NCBI RefSeq assembly: GCF_021155765.1 | Contig: NC_060112.1 | Location: 17,608,001 to 17,672,000, forward strand | Length of the DNA: 64,000 nucleotides | Direction of reading: 5' to 3' | DNA from: Diprion similis | Lineage: Eukaryota > Arthropoda > Insecta > Hymenoptera > Diprionidae | Part shown: in pieces, positions 24,201-34,839 of the stretch | Layout of the letters: the number at the start of each line of letters is the position of its first letter | Position numbering within the stretch: the first letter of the stretch is position 1 | Notes under the pieces: generated by a model | Told to the model about the DNA's origin: nothing | The model's database searches: none | Seen by the model: only the letters and a program-made list of their open reading frames with translations | Program-made: the position numbers and the translations under genes

Positions 24201-25969
24201 GAAAAAGAAAATTGTCCCAGGACGTTTTTTGAAAAAGTAATCGTACCGGAAAACCCGACAATCGTAAAATTACGCACCGCACCTTTCGCCGACTAAAGGT
24301 ATCCACCATGACGACTTAGTACAAATCTCTGCCAAATCTTTCTCTTTGATTCGTCAACGTCCCAGATTCGAGATTCTATTATTCCAAAATTTCATGACTC
24401 CCAAACGGTGCACTTTTTGGGGAGCTTCACGAAATGATGTTAATCGACAGGGACCCGTGAGTTAGGACATTAGGTAAAAACTTGCAAAAAGTCAAAGTGC
24501 GGGGGGAGGGGGGGGGGGGGGGGGGGCTGACTTCGCGCTAACCACTTTGTTTCTTGAATATCGAAAGAACTGTATTTCGCCAAACCTCAATACTGGACTG
24601 CCAAACACCACCAACCGTCCACGAATCGATTCCAAAAGAGAAAAGTTTGAAAATCCGAGCTGGGTGGCCAATTTCACAATAGGTCAGGGTGCCTTTTTTA
24701 TGGTTCGATTTTCTTTCGAAGGTTGATCGGTAAACTGCCCAACACTTACACATTTACCAAAGCTCTTGCGGAGCATCTAGTCGCAGAGCATTCGACTCAA
24801 TTGCCAATTGCCGTCGTGCGGCCTTCCATGGTCTTAGCCTCGTGGAAGGAACCGGTTCCAGGATGGACTGACAGTTACAGTGGCCCAACTCTTGCGGTGA
24901 TTGCTACCGCCAAGGGACTCGTGAGCAGTATTTACGGGAAGAAGAAACTTGTTGCCGATTTTATACCCGTTGATACATGCGTCAATATTTTCATAGCTGC
25001 CGCATGGGAAATCGGTACGTTCTTCCTGGTAGTCGATCTTTCGCCTATAGGTGTGGGTTTCCGTGGGAAAAAATCACCGTTGCTGGCTTTCAGTCTCTCG
25101 CATCCTATATTATCTAAGGACATATATAGATGCTACAGTAGAAGTCAATAGTCACGGTTGAATGCCGAAAGAGAACTTTGCTTGTCCTTCCGGGTCCGAC
25201 TGTCTTCATTTCAGTGATTCTTTGGTGTACACGAACGATTTTGGCGTAACTGAGTGATCGTTGAGCATCTTTTTATGTTTAATCAGGGAGCGGAGACAAC
25301 ACGAGACTCGTTCCAGATATACGAGTATATAATTGTGTCTCCAGACCATTCAGTCCCATTACGTGGGGCTTGTTTGTAGAGGAAATCCATGCCTGTGAGA
25401 GGAAATATGCCCTAAGTGACGTCTTCATGATTCCATACCTTACGATGACCGATTGCAGAATGACGCACATAGTGCTCAACGTCCTGAGGCAGGTACCCGG
25501 TGTTTTGGTAGATTACTTCACCTGGGTGTCGGGTGGAAAACCAAGGTGAGTGACATATACGGAAATACTGGGGCAATTATGATGGGATTGATTGATCGCG
25601 ATTGTTTGCAGACTTCGCGCATTCCAAAAAAAGATACGCGTTGTAACCGAATCATTCGAATTCTTCACAACACACGAATGGGAATTCGAGTCGACGAATG
25701 TCAAGCTATTGAGGGACCGGATGTCGCCCGAAGATCGGGAGACCTTCAATATTGACATATCGAAGATAGAATGGAGGAAGTTTATCTACAATTACTACAT
25801 GGGCATTCGGCGAAATATCATGCGCGAGGAAGATAGTACTCTTGAACACGGCAGAAAGATGATGGCCAGGAAAGCACTGATAGCGAAGACCATTCCATGG
25901 GGCATTCTCGTCAGCATCGTACTCGGGGTTATTAGCTTCTATGGAGTTCAGCTCCAAGGTATCCTGTAA
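21237..25969 (+). CDS. Fatty acyl-CoA reductase, tandem copy B (FAR-B)
   Basis: Same enzyme family and structure as FAR-A: exons 21237-21829, 24722-25014, 25287-25545, 25612-25969, 500 residues, with the same phases and the same weak GTTAAT donor on intron 1. TGATGFVG (19-26) and YTFTK (207-211) are intact. I see only about nine amino-acid differences from FAR-A before the tail: two in exon 1 (R/Q in EIRTAQ, S/R in DVSVP), three in exon 2 (SIVCASW versus SMVLASW, TFAVI versus TLAVI), three in exon 3 (F-G-P/F-S-P, PGG/PGV, VLGG/VSGG) and one at the start of exon 4 (S/F). The last 26 residues differ much more (KTIPWGILVSIVLGVISF). An AATAAA signal is at 26072-26077. Intact and probably functional. 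Confidence 0.9.
22563..23983. mobile_element. 1.4-kb palindromic element in FAR-B intron 1
   Basis: Long inverted repeats of roughly 380-400 bp: the left arm starts TAGGGTGGGCG at 22563 and reaches about 22946. The right arm runs from about 23585 to 23983, ending GCCCTACCCTA. The arms share many matched blocks in opposite orientation (for example ATAATGGCTCGAAAAC against its complement near 23603) but are clearly diverged. A TA at each edge is consistent with a TA target, as in Tc1/mariner-type elements. The central 0.6 kb is CpG-rich, contains two copies of a block with ATATGC(T/C)CTATTTCCCG (about 23040 and 23090), and encodes no recognised protein. Confidence 0.6.
24501..24526. repeat. Poly-G tract in FAR-B intron 1
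   Basis: A run of 26 bases that is all G except one A, just upstream of exon 2. The matching site in FAR-A (about 17178-17190) has only eight consecutive G, so the tract has expanded or contracted since duplication. Confidence 0.8.
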
Positions 25970-26071
25970 ATCATTTGCAATTTTTTGAAAATATGTGTCA
26001 CCTCAGATCCGTCAGTTTCGGTATGCTGGCTTACGTCGCCGTAATCAATAGTTCATAAGATAGAGTAGAAA

Positions 26072-26077
26072 AATAAA
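26072..26077 (+). terminator. Polyadenylation signal of FAR-B
   Basis: AATAAA 103 bases after the FAR-B stop codon, in the expected strand and distance. Confidence 0.5.
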
Positions 26078-28242
26078 GTAACGTTTCGTCTCTCGAGAGT
26101 CTGAAAGATATATTTTCATACGTTTGAATTACACGGGATTTTTGAATGACAAGACGTGTAACATAGAAATAGAATGAGATCGGGTAAAAATAATCAGGGT
26201 AGAAAATCAGTTCAAGCTAAAGTAACACAGTAAAACCTCCATTACCCGTGGGGAGACAACGGAACTGGGGCATCACGAATAAATGAAATCCACTAATAAT
26301 CGGAATATATAATAAACACGTCATTTCATTCAGAGTTCAGCACAGTTCTTTATTAATCTTGCAAACAATACGTGGCAGTATCATAGGTATGATTGAGGAA
26401 AAACAAAAGAAATGTTTTTTTGATCAAATATCCGCTCAACTTTGTTAATATCGGCACTTATCAAAGACTAGATATCCTGGCATGTTATTTGTGGCAGTGC
26501 TACGCCTGCAAACCGCACCTACAATAAATGGATGGCATCTATGTATACACGGTTGCCATACGTTAAGAGCTTCATTCAAATTTACCATTTCCTCTCACAC
26601 GATCAGTCAGATATCTAAGCTACCACACTCTGTAAACTCATCACCCAGATCGAGAAAATTATTTTTCCAACTGTTATATGTTTTTGAGTCCTGAAAGACA
26701 TGGCCCTTTAAAAAATTCAGTTTATTAATTGATCTCACCATCGGCAAACGATACAAAGTGGTTTAATGTACAGTAAGACGTATCGGAGATAATTCATTTC
26801 ACACAAAACTCTCGGAATAGAGAGCGTGCGCAGATTTCAAGGACGTCAAGATTATGCCACTTTTGAAAAGCGTCAATCGACGCCGTGCTTGGCTCTCGAG
26901 ATCCTCACAAGAACCGTGCGTAACTGATTTCACTTATAATAGCTAATACGTGACAGGTATTTAGTTTCTTAGAACGTAACTTTTTAAGAATTTTTGATTG
27001 AGATGGTCAACGCTTTGTACACTTCAATAAAGAGGTATTTTACTCACACCTATTCCGCAGTAGGTTTGAATCAAATGCTTGTTTTTCCAGGAATGATCAA
27101 ATAATAATTTTTCATCGTAACAGTTTTCTACACATGCATCCACGTATGCAAATTCAACTACGCGTAAAAGTCAAGGATTTTCACGATTTACTGGGTCATT
27201 CAATCATCGTGTGTGACAAATTATACTTAGCCAATATGTAATACATATTGACTGCATAATTTCAACGAAAGCAATTTTCTGAGGTCTTGTGAATCTACAG
27301 TGATTTCAGATAAAAAATAATCAGAACGATATTATCTTGTCTTCCAGTCTCGATGCTGATTTGTGATTTTATTTGTCTTTAAGTAAAGAGTTGATCTATT
27401 CGTCAATTGTCAGGCAAGTATATTTATTGAACTCAATGTACAATTATATCCGACGATGGCTTATCATTATTATGAGCTTTCGATGAATAAAATGACCTTT
27501 CTCATATTAAAGATTTGGACTATATTGTGAGGCTCGCAAAGTCAACCTGAAGTACCTTCTTTAATTAACGGTGGTGCCTTGACTGGGTATACTCTGTTTG
27601 TTTCTCGGATTTGAAACGTTCGATTTCATCACCGGTTGATTCGTAGAACTGAATTATTTTCGTTATATGAACAAAGTATTGATACATCTATCGGGCGAGT
27701 AAAATTATCAATACGTTTACCAACAACCGGATTTAATTACCTAGTTTTGATCCGTACAGTTATGTACGAGACTATTCGAATAAATCCTCAAACTTGGAGT
27801 GTATCCTACAGTACTAATTGGCCGTTGGTGCTATAAAGTATGGAATTCGGTCAACATTTAATTCGTTTTGCAATTTAACGGTTGTGAGCTGTTGCGATAG
27901 CTGATCCTTTGGTAAATGAAAGTGTCAACGGTAGACCATGGGCAGTGAATTAGTATGCCCGTAGAAGACACGAAGAATTTTAGCTGGATTGTACTTTGGC
28001 CGTAAGTCTCCCACTCCAAAAATCCTAACTCGGATCAGTGAACATATTCATCAAAATTCATTAGTGCTCTTCGCTGAGCGGAATTAACCGTCGTACGAAG
28101 AACGCCGGCACATCAAGTGTGAGTACTTAGTCGCAAGTAGCTATTCAAACAACACAACCGTCATCGAGCGTCTCGTTTCGTGGAAAATTAATTCCCCGCG
28201 ATTGTACAGTCCTTTAAATTAGCAAGGAATTGGCCGATCGAG
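26078..28242. other. Intergenic DNA between FAR-B and FAR-C
   Basis: AT-rich. A CAGTAAAACCTCC near 26229 resembles the tip of a pogo/Tigger-type element, but no partner end was found. No gene supported. The FAR-C promoter should lie in the last few hundred bases; no clear TATA and initiator pair was seen. Confidence 0.4.
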
Positions 28243-30369
28243 ATGGCGGCTGAATCTGAGATTGCGAGATGGTATCGAGGAAGAACGGTTTTCATTACTG
28301 GGGCAACGGGTTTCATGGGTAAGGTGCTCTTGGAGAAACTGCTACGATCCTGTCCGGAAATTGGACCGATCTACATTCTGGTCCGTGAGAAAAAAGATGT
28401 TCTCTCCCACGAGCGGGTCGAGAATATGCTGACATCCGATCTCTTCAAAGAACTTCGAAATTTCGGAATCATCCAGGGTGACAAAATCTACGCCATCCCC
28501 GGGGACGTCAGCCAACCAGAGCTAGGAATATCTCCCGAAGACAGGCGCCTCCTTCAGGAAACGGTGTCCGTGGTCTTCCACGTCGCAGCCACCGTCAGAT
28601 TTGACGAGCCCCTCCGACTCGCCGTGGCGATGAATTTCGAGGGCACCAGAGCAATGCTGCAGCTTTGTCAAGGCATGGCGCACCTTGCCGCTATTGTCCA
28701 CGTCTCCACTGCCTACTCTAATTGCGACCTTTCCGTTATCGAGGAGCGTGTATATCCGCCGCCTGCGAACCCTACTAAGGTCCTGCAGTACGTTGCGGGA
28801 CTGGACAATGACGCCTTGGATTTCGTAACGCCAAGGTAATCGAACAACAACGGCAACTGATGTGAGACTTGACACCAAATATCGATGCGAACGTCACTGG
28901 TACAATCAACTTCAATTTGGACTCTCACTATCACTCCGTGCAAGTGATCAATCGCAACTCACAATCAAACAGTTTCTCCTGACATAGACATTCGTTTGAT
29001 ATTGAACACAAATAATTGGCTAATTCACGGCTGGATGTATAAAAATATCTAATTGCCATTGCAAAGGCGTCACTCGGCTTCCGGTCACCGGCCGGAGTCG
29101 GTATATCATTAGATGGGTATCATTACTTGCAGACCTTCGCAGCGATCTTTTAATTTTGCAATTAATTAGCCGCGGATGTCCGGATTCTGTGAGATAGAAC
29201 GCTTCGTAATGGTGTTTTGTGATTATTTACAGGCTAATATACAACCACCCAAACACCTACACTTTCACTAAAGCCCTGGCTGAGGACATCGTCGCAAGGC
29301 ATTCTACCGTTCTGCCAATCGTTATCGTGAGACCCTCGATAGTCGCAGCATCTTGGAAAGAGCCGAGACCAGGATGGGTTGACAATTTCAATGGGCCAAC
29401 CGCGCTGGTAGTTGGCGCAGGCAAGGGTCTGCTCAAGAGCATCTTCGGTCGAAAGAATGTAGTAGTTGACATGATACCCGTCGACGTTTGCATCAATTTG
29501 TTCATAGCTGCTGCTTGGGAGATGGGTAAGCTATCAAAACGAAATACACCGAAAGCCAATCACCGGTAGGTCGTTATTTCAAATAAGAACTGACCTTTTT
29601 TCCTGCTTCTTTAAATTCTCAATGGCGAAGGTCGGTACAAGTACGTAACGGATACACAAAGAGAAACAGTATATTTTCGAAATTTTTAAGGTACGAGAAA
29701 AAGTAGCAAGCTTGTACCAGATGTCCTCGTCTACAACTGCGTCTCTGGTCCATTTAATCGGTTAACATGGAACGATTTTATAACACACATGTATCCCTGT
29801 GGAGTAAATTATGCGATGAGTGACACCGTCTCAGCACCCGATATCGTTATGACGGCATCGAGGGTCAGACACGCATTTAGGACACTTTTTTATCAATCGA
29901 TACCTGCCCATGTTGGGGACTTAATCATTCGGTCTTCGGGCGGTAAGCCAAAGTAAGTTTGTCCACGGCATTAAAAATTCCCTGTAAGTACAAATGGCCC
30001 TTTTTCAGATTGAAGTACTATCAGCAGAAATTGAATCACATGGTGTCGTTACTCGAGTTTTTTACCACGCGTGAATGGGAGTTCAAAGCGAACAATGTTA
30101 AGCAGCTAAATAACCGATTAAGTCCAGCCGACCAGGAAATCTTTGGTTTTGATATCAGGAAGTTGGACTGGAAAGACTATGTCGTGAGCTACTACATCGG
30201 TATAAAAAAAAATGTGCTCAGAGAAGAAGACGACGCGATTCCTGCTGCTCAAAAAAGGATTGCAGCGTTTAAATTTGTGGGACACGCTTTCAAGGTTGGT
30301 CTTATGGTCCTTGTCAGCATCTATTTGTTGAAACATTACAATCTGTCGAAGTTGCGAAAACTTAGGTAA
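28243..30369 (+). CDS. Fatty acyl-CoA reductase, copy C (FAR-C)
   Basis: Fatty acyl-CoA to fatty alcohol reductase, ER-membrane type. Four exons: 28243-28835, 29233-29525, 29691-29952, 30009-30369, 502 residues. Splice sites are clear (AAG|GTAATC, TTACAG, GTAAGC, TTTTTAAG, GTAAGT, TTTTTCAG) and introns are short (397, 165 and 56 bases). TGATGFMG is at residues 19-26 and YTFTK at 207-211. The C-terminal FAR region begins near LEFFTTREWEFKANN and the protein ends in a hydrophobic stretch (VGLMVLVSIYLL) followed by a basic tail KLRKLR. Exon 1 and exon 2 lengths and all phases equal those of FAR-A/B, showing common descent, but protein identity is much lower, so this copy split off earlier. No damage seen. 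Confidence 0.92.
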
Positions 30370-30524
30370 CCTACAAAATGTTGACAAAATTAACCTTCAG
30401 GGATTCAATGCGATTCCTTCCTGTATCCCTGCTATTTTAATATCCTGAATGCATTATTTGCATATATTTATTTCTTCTACGTTTCCTCCTACAGGAATAA
30501 TAATGTAGATAACTATTATTCAAG

Positions 30525-30530
30525 AATAAA
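30525..30530 (+). terminator. Polyadenylation signal of FAR-C
   Basis: AATAAA 156 bases after the FAR-C stop codon. Confidence 0.45.
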
Positions 30531-33500
30531 TGAACAACCACAATGATATTGATAACAATAATTTTCCTTACATTTGGTTCGCATATCGTCGTATTTATAT
30601 GTGACATGGCTACGTTGATACGCGATTGAATCGAGTATAACCAAGGAACCATCGATAAAATGCATCTTGAAATCAATGAGTAAAATTTGCGTTTTGCATA
30701 TACACGAAATCATCACATCTATCGTCTATCAATTAATATAAATGTCGCTTTAACATATCCGAAAAAAGTAATGCGACTTTTATCTATTTTGTATGATTTT
30801 ATAAAGAGCCTAAGATTACGCAGCCCATAAAATTAGGTTTGAATTAATTAATGGTTAACGGTAAATATAATATTTACTGCGCGTGCACATACTTACATTA
30901 CTTACAATTTACGTACATGTTGTATGCAATTTATGGTTTGCATATTATTCCCCTCCATATCTGTACTTGGATTATGCAGTCGGCCCTGTAGAGTTGAGTA
31001 TTGCATATTATTGGTTTCGCAATCCTGCGTCTTAGGCGAGGAATTTCAATGTATATTTACCATAATGTTGTTTACACTGAGAGTCTGTTACAACGTTTGG
31101 AGTCATCCAACGTTGATTTTATTATTCTCATCTTGGAAGCGAGATTTGATTTACTCGAAGTAAATATAGTTTAAGCTTCGTTGAACCACGACACTGTAGA
31201 ATAGTTAATAATTTACACGCAGGAGGCTCAATTATTTGAAAATTCAAGGAGACAGAAAATACTTTAGTGAACGACGGTGCCCAGGGAGTCAGGTGTTACT
31301 AATATCGCAAAGTAACGAGTCGCCAGTGTTACAGACGTATCTTTACCACGTAGTCTTGTGCCATGTATGTATGTATGTACGTAGTTGAAAAAAAGTTTAT
31401 ACAGATCTCGTGATAGCGACTAATTAACAAGTTTTCAAAATTACGTTTCAACTACTAAAGCTAAATGAAGTCAGGATAGATCAGGGTCGTAATGTGATTC
31501 TGGGTAATTTTATCTGCATATTTTTTTTCTTAGAACTGTCATTTGCATATTTGAAGTGAGTGATGTTTTTGCTGATTTATTTGCAATGACAAATACACTC
31601 GGCAATTTGAAGTTAGCTGTATTTTTTTTAAGAAAGGCTTCTTATTTAAATGAGCATTGACTCTTATGCAATGAAAAAAAAAACGCGTATTCACGTCTTA
31701 GCAAATTTGTTTGTAATAATTCGTTATGACGTCAATTCCGTCAGCAGTAACGTTTAACACCTAACGCACAGGTTTCATTCTGATAATCCAAGAATATGGG
31801 TGTATAATAGTAAAGCATAGGGCGAAAATGAGTTTCATGAGTAATTACAGTCCCATCGTGACCAAACATTTTTTGAACTCCTATATCGATACACCCGTGA
31901 TCGTAAGCTGTGCGAAGAAAATATTGTACGTGGCATTATGGATGCTCGCCACGTTATCCATGTTTGCATATTGTATATTCTTGAGGATATTTACCACTTT
32001 GGGTTATACACCCATAATGCGGGTAAGACATGCAATTTCGAAAACTGGATATATTTGACGAATAATCAAACGCGATTATATTATTATCTGTGGCATAATT
32101 GGCATAAGTTGTTGGCTCTTGATAATCTGAAGTACGTAATTTGATAACTCAATTAGTTCCATATTCATCGATGATTTCTCACTATTACGTGACAGTAAAA
32201 ATTGCTGTATGAGAAAACATGATTTCTCAGCACTTGTGCTTACGATTAGCTGGCTATTTCGCATATATGCGTTACAGGATCGTCGATACTGAATCGAATT
32301 CCGCTCGATTAAGCGTTTTGATGTCAAATTCACAATCAGGTGGAATAACAGATCGAATTACCGAAATAAAGGATACCATTTGGCCTGTGGTCAATATACT
32401 GATCCTTTCGGAAGATGATTGATGATCTGAACTGAACCGGTTTTTACTCTTACTACTACTCTACTGAATAATTATTCTTAAAAAAATTAAAATTTTTTAT
32501 TTATGTCCAATAATGACGTGTTTTAGTGTAACTGAACCTTTTCTAATGACACTCAACTATTTAACGTTTTTTAGACAAGCTCTAGGTAAAATCTTACGTA
32601 AGAAGGGGGAAGGGGATCCTTACATGAAATGTAAACGAAAAAGAAGTGTAAAAAATTAGAAACATGAAAACAAAACTATATAAATAAATAAATAGCGCGT
32701 CGTCAAATGGAAAGTGTCTCAAACATGAACGTATGATTGTTGCTGTGCTTAAAGTTACAGATTATTATTAAAACTACTACGACTGGTATGTGTCAGTAAA
32801 GTGAAACAGACAATTTTTAAATCTTTCATTTTTTTTAGTTTTTTTTTGTAGTTCTTCTGTTTTGTAATAGTACAGTACGATTATTAATTAAATTAATAAT
32901 AATAAATATTGTTTTCTTGTATGCATCATGTGATTGGATAACATTACAGATGAGACTAGCTGGTGATGACCTTCACGGCGCTACCTTTTTAACCTTGGGC
33001 TCTACATTATCATTATTCAACATTTTCTTATTAATTATTAATTAATTTATTTTACCTTATTTTCATTTCGCTTAATTATTTCAATGAGTTGCTTGGCAAA
33101 GGTGAACAATAGGTCACCGAACAATGTTTTTCCATGGGAAGCCCACTTCGAAGTGCATAACAAACGGTCTTCTTCTCCTCTTTTTTATTTTAATTCTTAG
33201 TCTCTTCGAGAAAGAGTTTGTTTGGTAACGAACGATTATTAATTGAAAAATTACTCGCAATCTAATCATTTCAAAAGGCACAGGCAACTGAAATAATTAA
33301 TGCCACATTTTAATCTAAACACATTTCCTCATAGATCGAAATATTGTGAATTTGTCATCACAGATATCTAAGTATCATGTACAACTCTTTTAATATTTTA
33401 TTTGCACGACGCAAGCTTAGTAAGATTGAAATACACTATACATGTGAACTCAAACGTAACTAGAACCAAAAAGATGTTACACACAATTTCGCAATGGCTT

Positions 33501-34839
33501 ATGCGAAGCGGTAGTTTATTTTTTCTTTCAAAATTAGCTAGTATTGAATTTGGCCAAGTGGGTAAATCTTCTCATTTTTCGGTGTGACTACATCAATTCA
33601 CTCTTAGTTGCGGTGATCGATAATTTTATTCAGCATATGTACAATTCTTAATTTAATAACCTACACGCAAAGTTGAAGCTATAGAGCGGCGGAAGTTTGA
33701 ACTTGCAATTATAATAATTTGACTTCAGATTGGAATATTTTCTTCATCTACAACTACTACCCGAGTATGTGATATTATGTATAACTTATGTGAAGAAAAA
33801 TGCACAATTCCCTATATAATAGAGTATAGGATTAAGTTGCCGATGCCTTCAAAAATTTTGAATATTCACATCCTACGATAATTATGTGACAACAAATCCG
33901 TAACAGATATAAATGGAGCAATTTTGGAACATAACGTAGCACTCGTTAGCTTTGAACACGAATTTTATACAGAACGTAATTAGCAAATTTCTTTTTATAC
34001 GCGTTCAGGCTACGTTTAAAAGTAAACGTCCTTCAGTTGCATAGTGGCAGACTTAAATTGCTACGCGAATTAGCAAGTGATACAATTGGCCATTTTTAGG
34101 TGCCTGAATCAATTGTATCAATCGTCACTGAATGTGACCATAACTGGGATGCAAAAAAACCCACAAATAAATACCAGAGCCGACATGTTGGACGATTTAA
34201 TTTTCGGAAGAGGTAATCTTTTCAGAAAAAAAAAAATTACTATTCATTCATCGTTCTTGGAATCATCGCTTTGCATCACGTAGTTGTTAAAAATATCTAC
34301 CTTACACTGAAAATTACGGGGAAAGAATGCTGGACATCTTGATGGAAGAACGGGATTAAAAACCTTCACGGAATTATAAATACCATTGAAAACGGCAACT
34401 GTAAGTTATTATCCATTCTACCGACGATATCCCAATAACGTAGCCTCTAAAACGCGTAATAAAGCTTTTAATTACGAACTGTGATCATATTTCTCTATTA
34501 TAAACGTTTATATTATTTAAGCTTCTATTCATAGATTGGCTTATCATATTAGATGGTTACCGTAGAAACGGTATTAATTGGCGCACTAATCGATCCCTGT
34601 CTTAAATGATACCACCACTCTTCCCTGCATAATACTCCGTACCATTTGCTAATTTTATAAACAATGACCATAGTTAAAGTTGCCAACTTGGGAGAGTACA
34701 TATACCAGCTCCTTGCCGTCAGGGTAGCTGAGCATCGAAATCGTTGGGCGATTCGTCCCTTGATATTATGCTCAGAGTTTAGCTTTTGCTTATTTTCATT
34801 ATGCTTGTTATCGTTTTCTTCGGTTGGGGTTCTGAGCCG
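30531..34839. other. AT-rich intergenic DNA between convergent FAR-C and FAR-D
   Basis: Over 4 kb with no supported gene. A plus-strand 76-codon ATG frame at 31828-32058 has hydrophobic stretches but no recognisable family or splice context, and I treat it as chance. A short TATG-type repeat lies at about 31364-31380. Confidence 0.45.

Larger units (their letters stand above)
19755..26030 (+). repeat. Tandem duplication unit 2 (carries FAR-B)
   Basis: Partner of unit 1 (13715-18690). It is longer mainly because FAR-B intron 1 is 2892 bases against 1573 in FAR-A, and because of a separate insert at 20051-20375. It lacks the 353-bp element present in unit 1. Confidence 0.8.

Noticed and set aside
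26229..26245. CAGTAAAACCTCC resembling a pogo/Tigger terminal repeat
   Set aside because: No matching inverted end or TA-flanked structure was found nearby.
31828..32058. 76-codon ATG frame with hydrophobic stretches
   Set aside because: No family resemblance, no splice context, in AT-rich DNA where such frames arise by chance.
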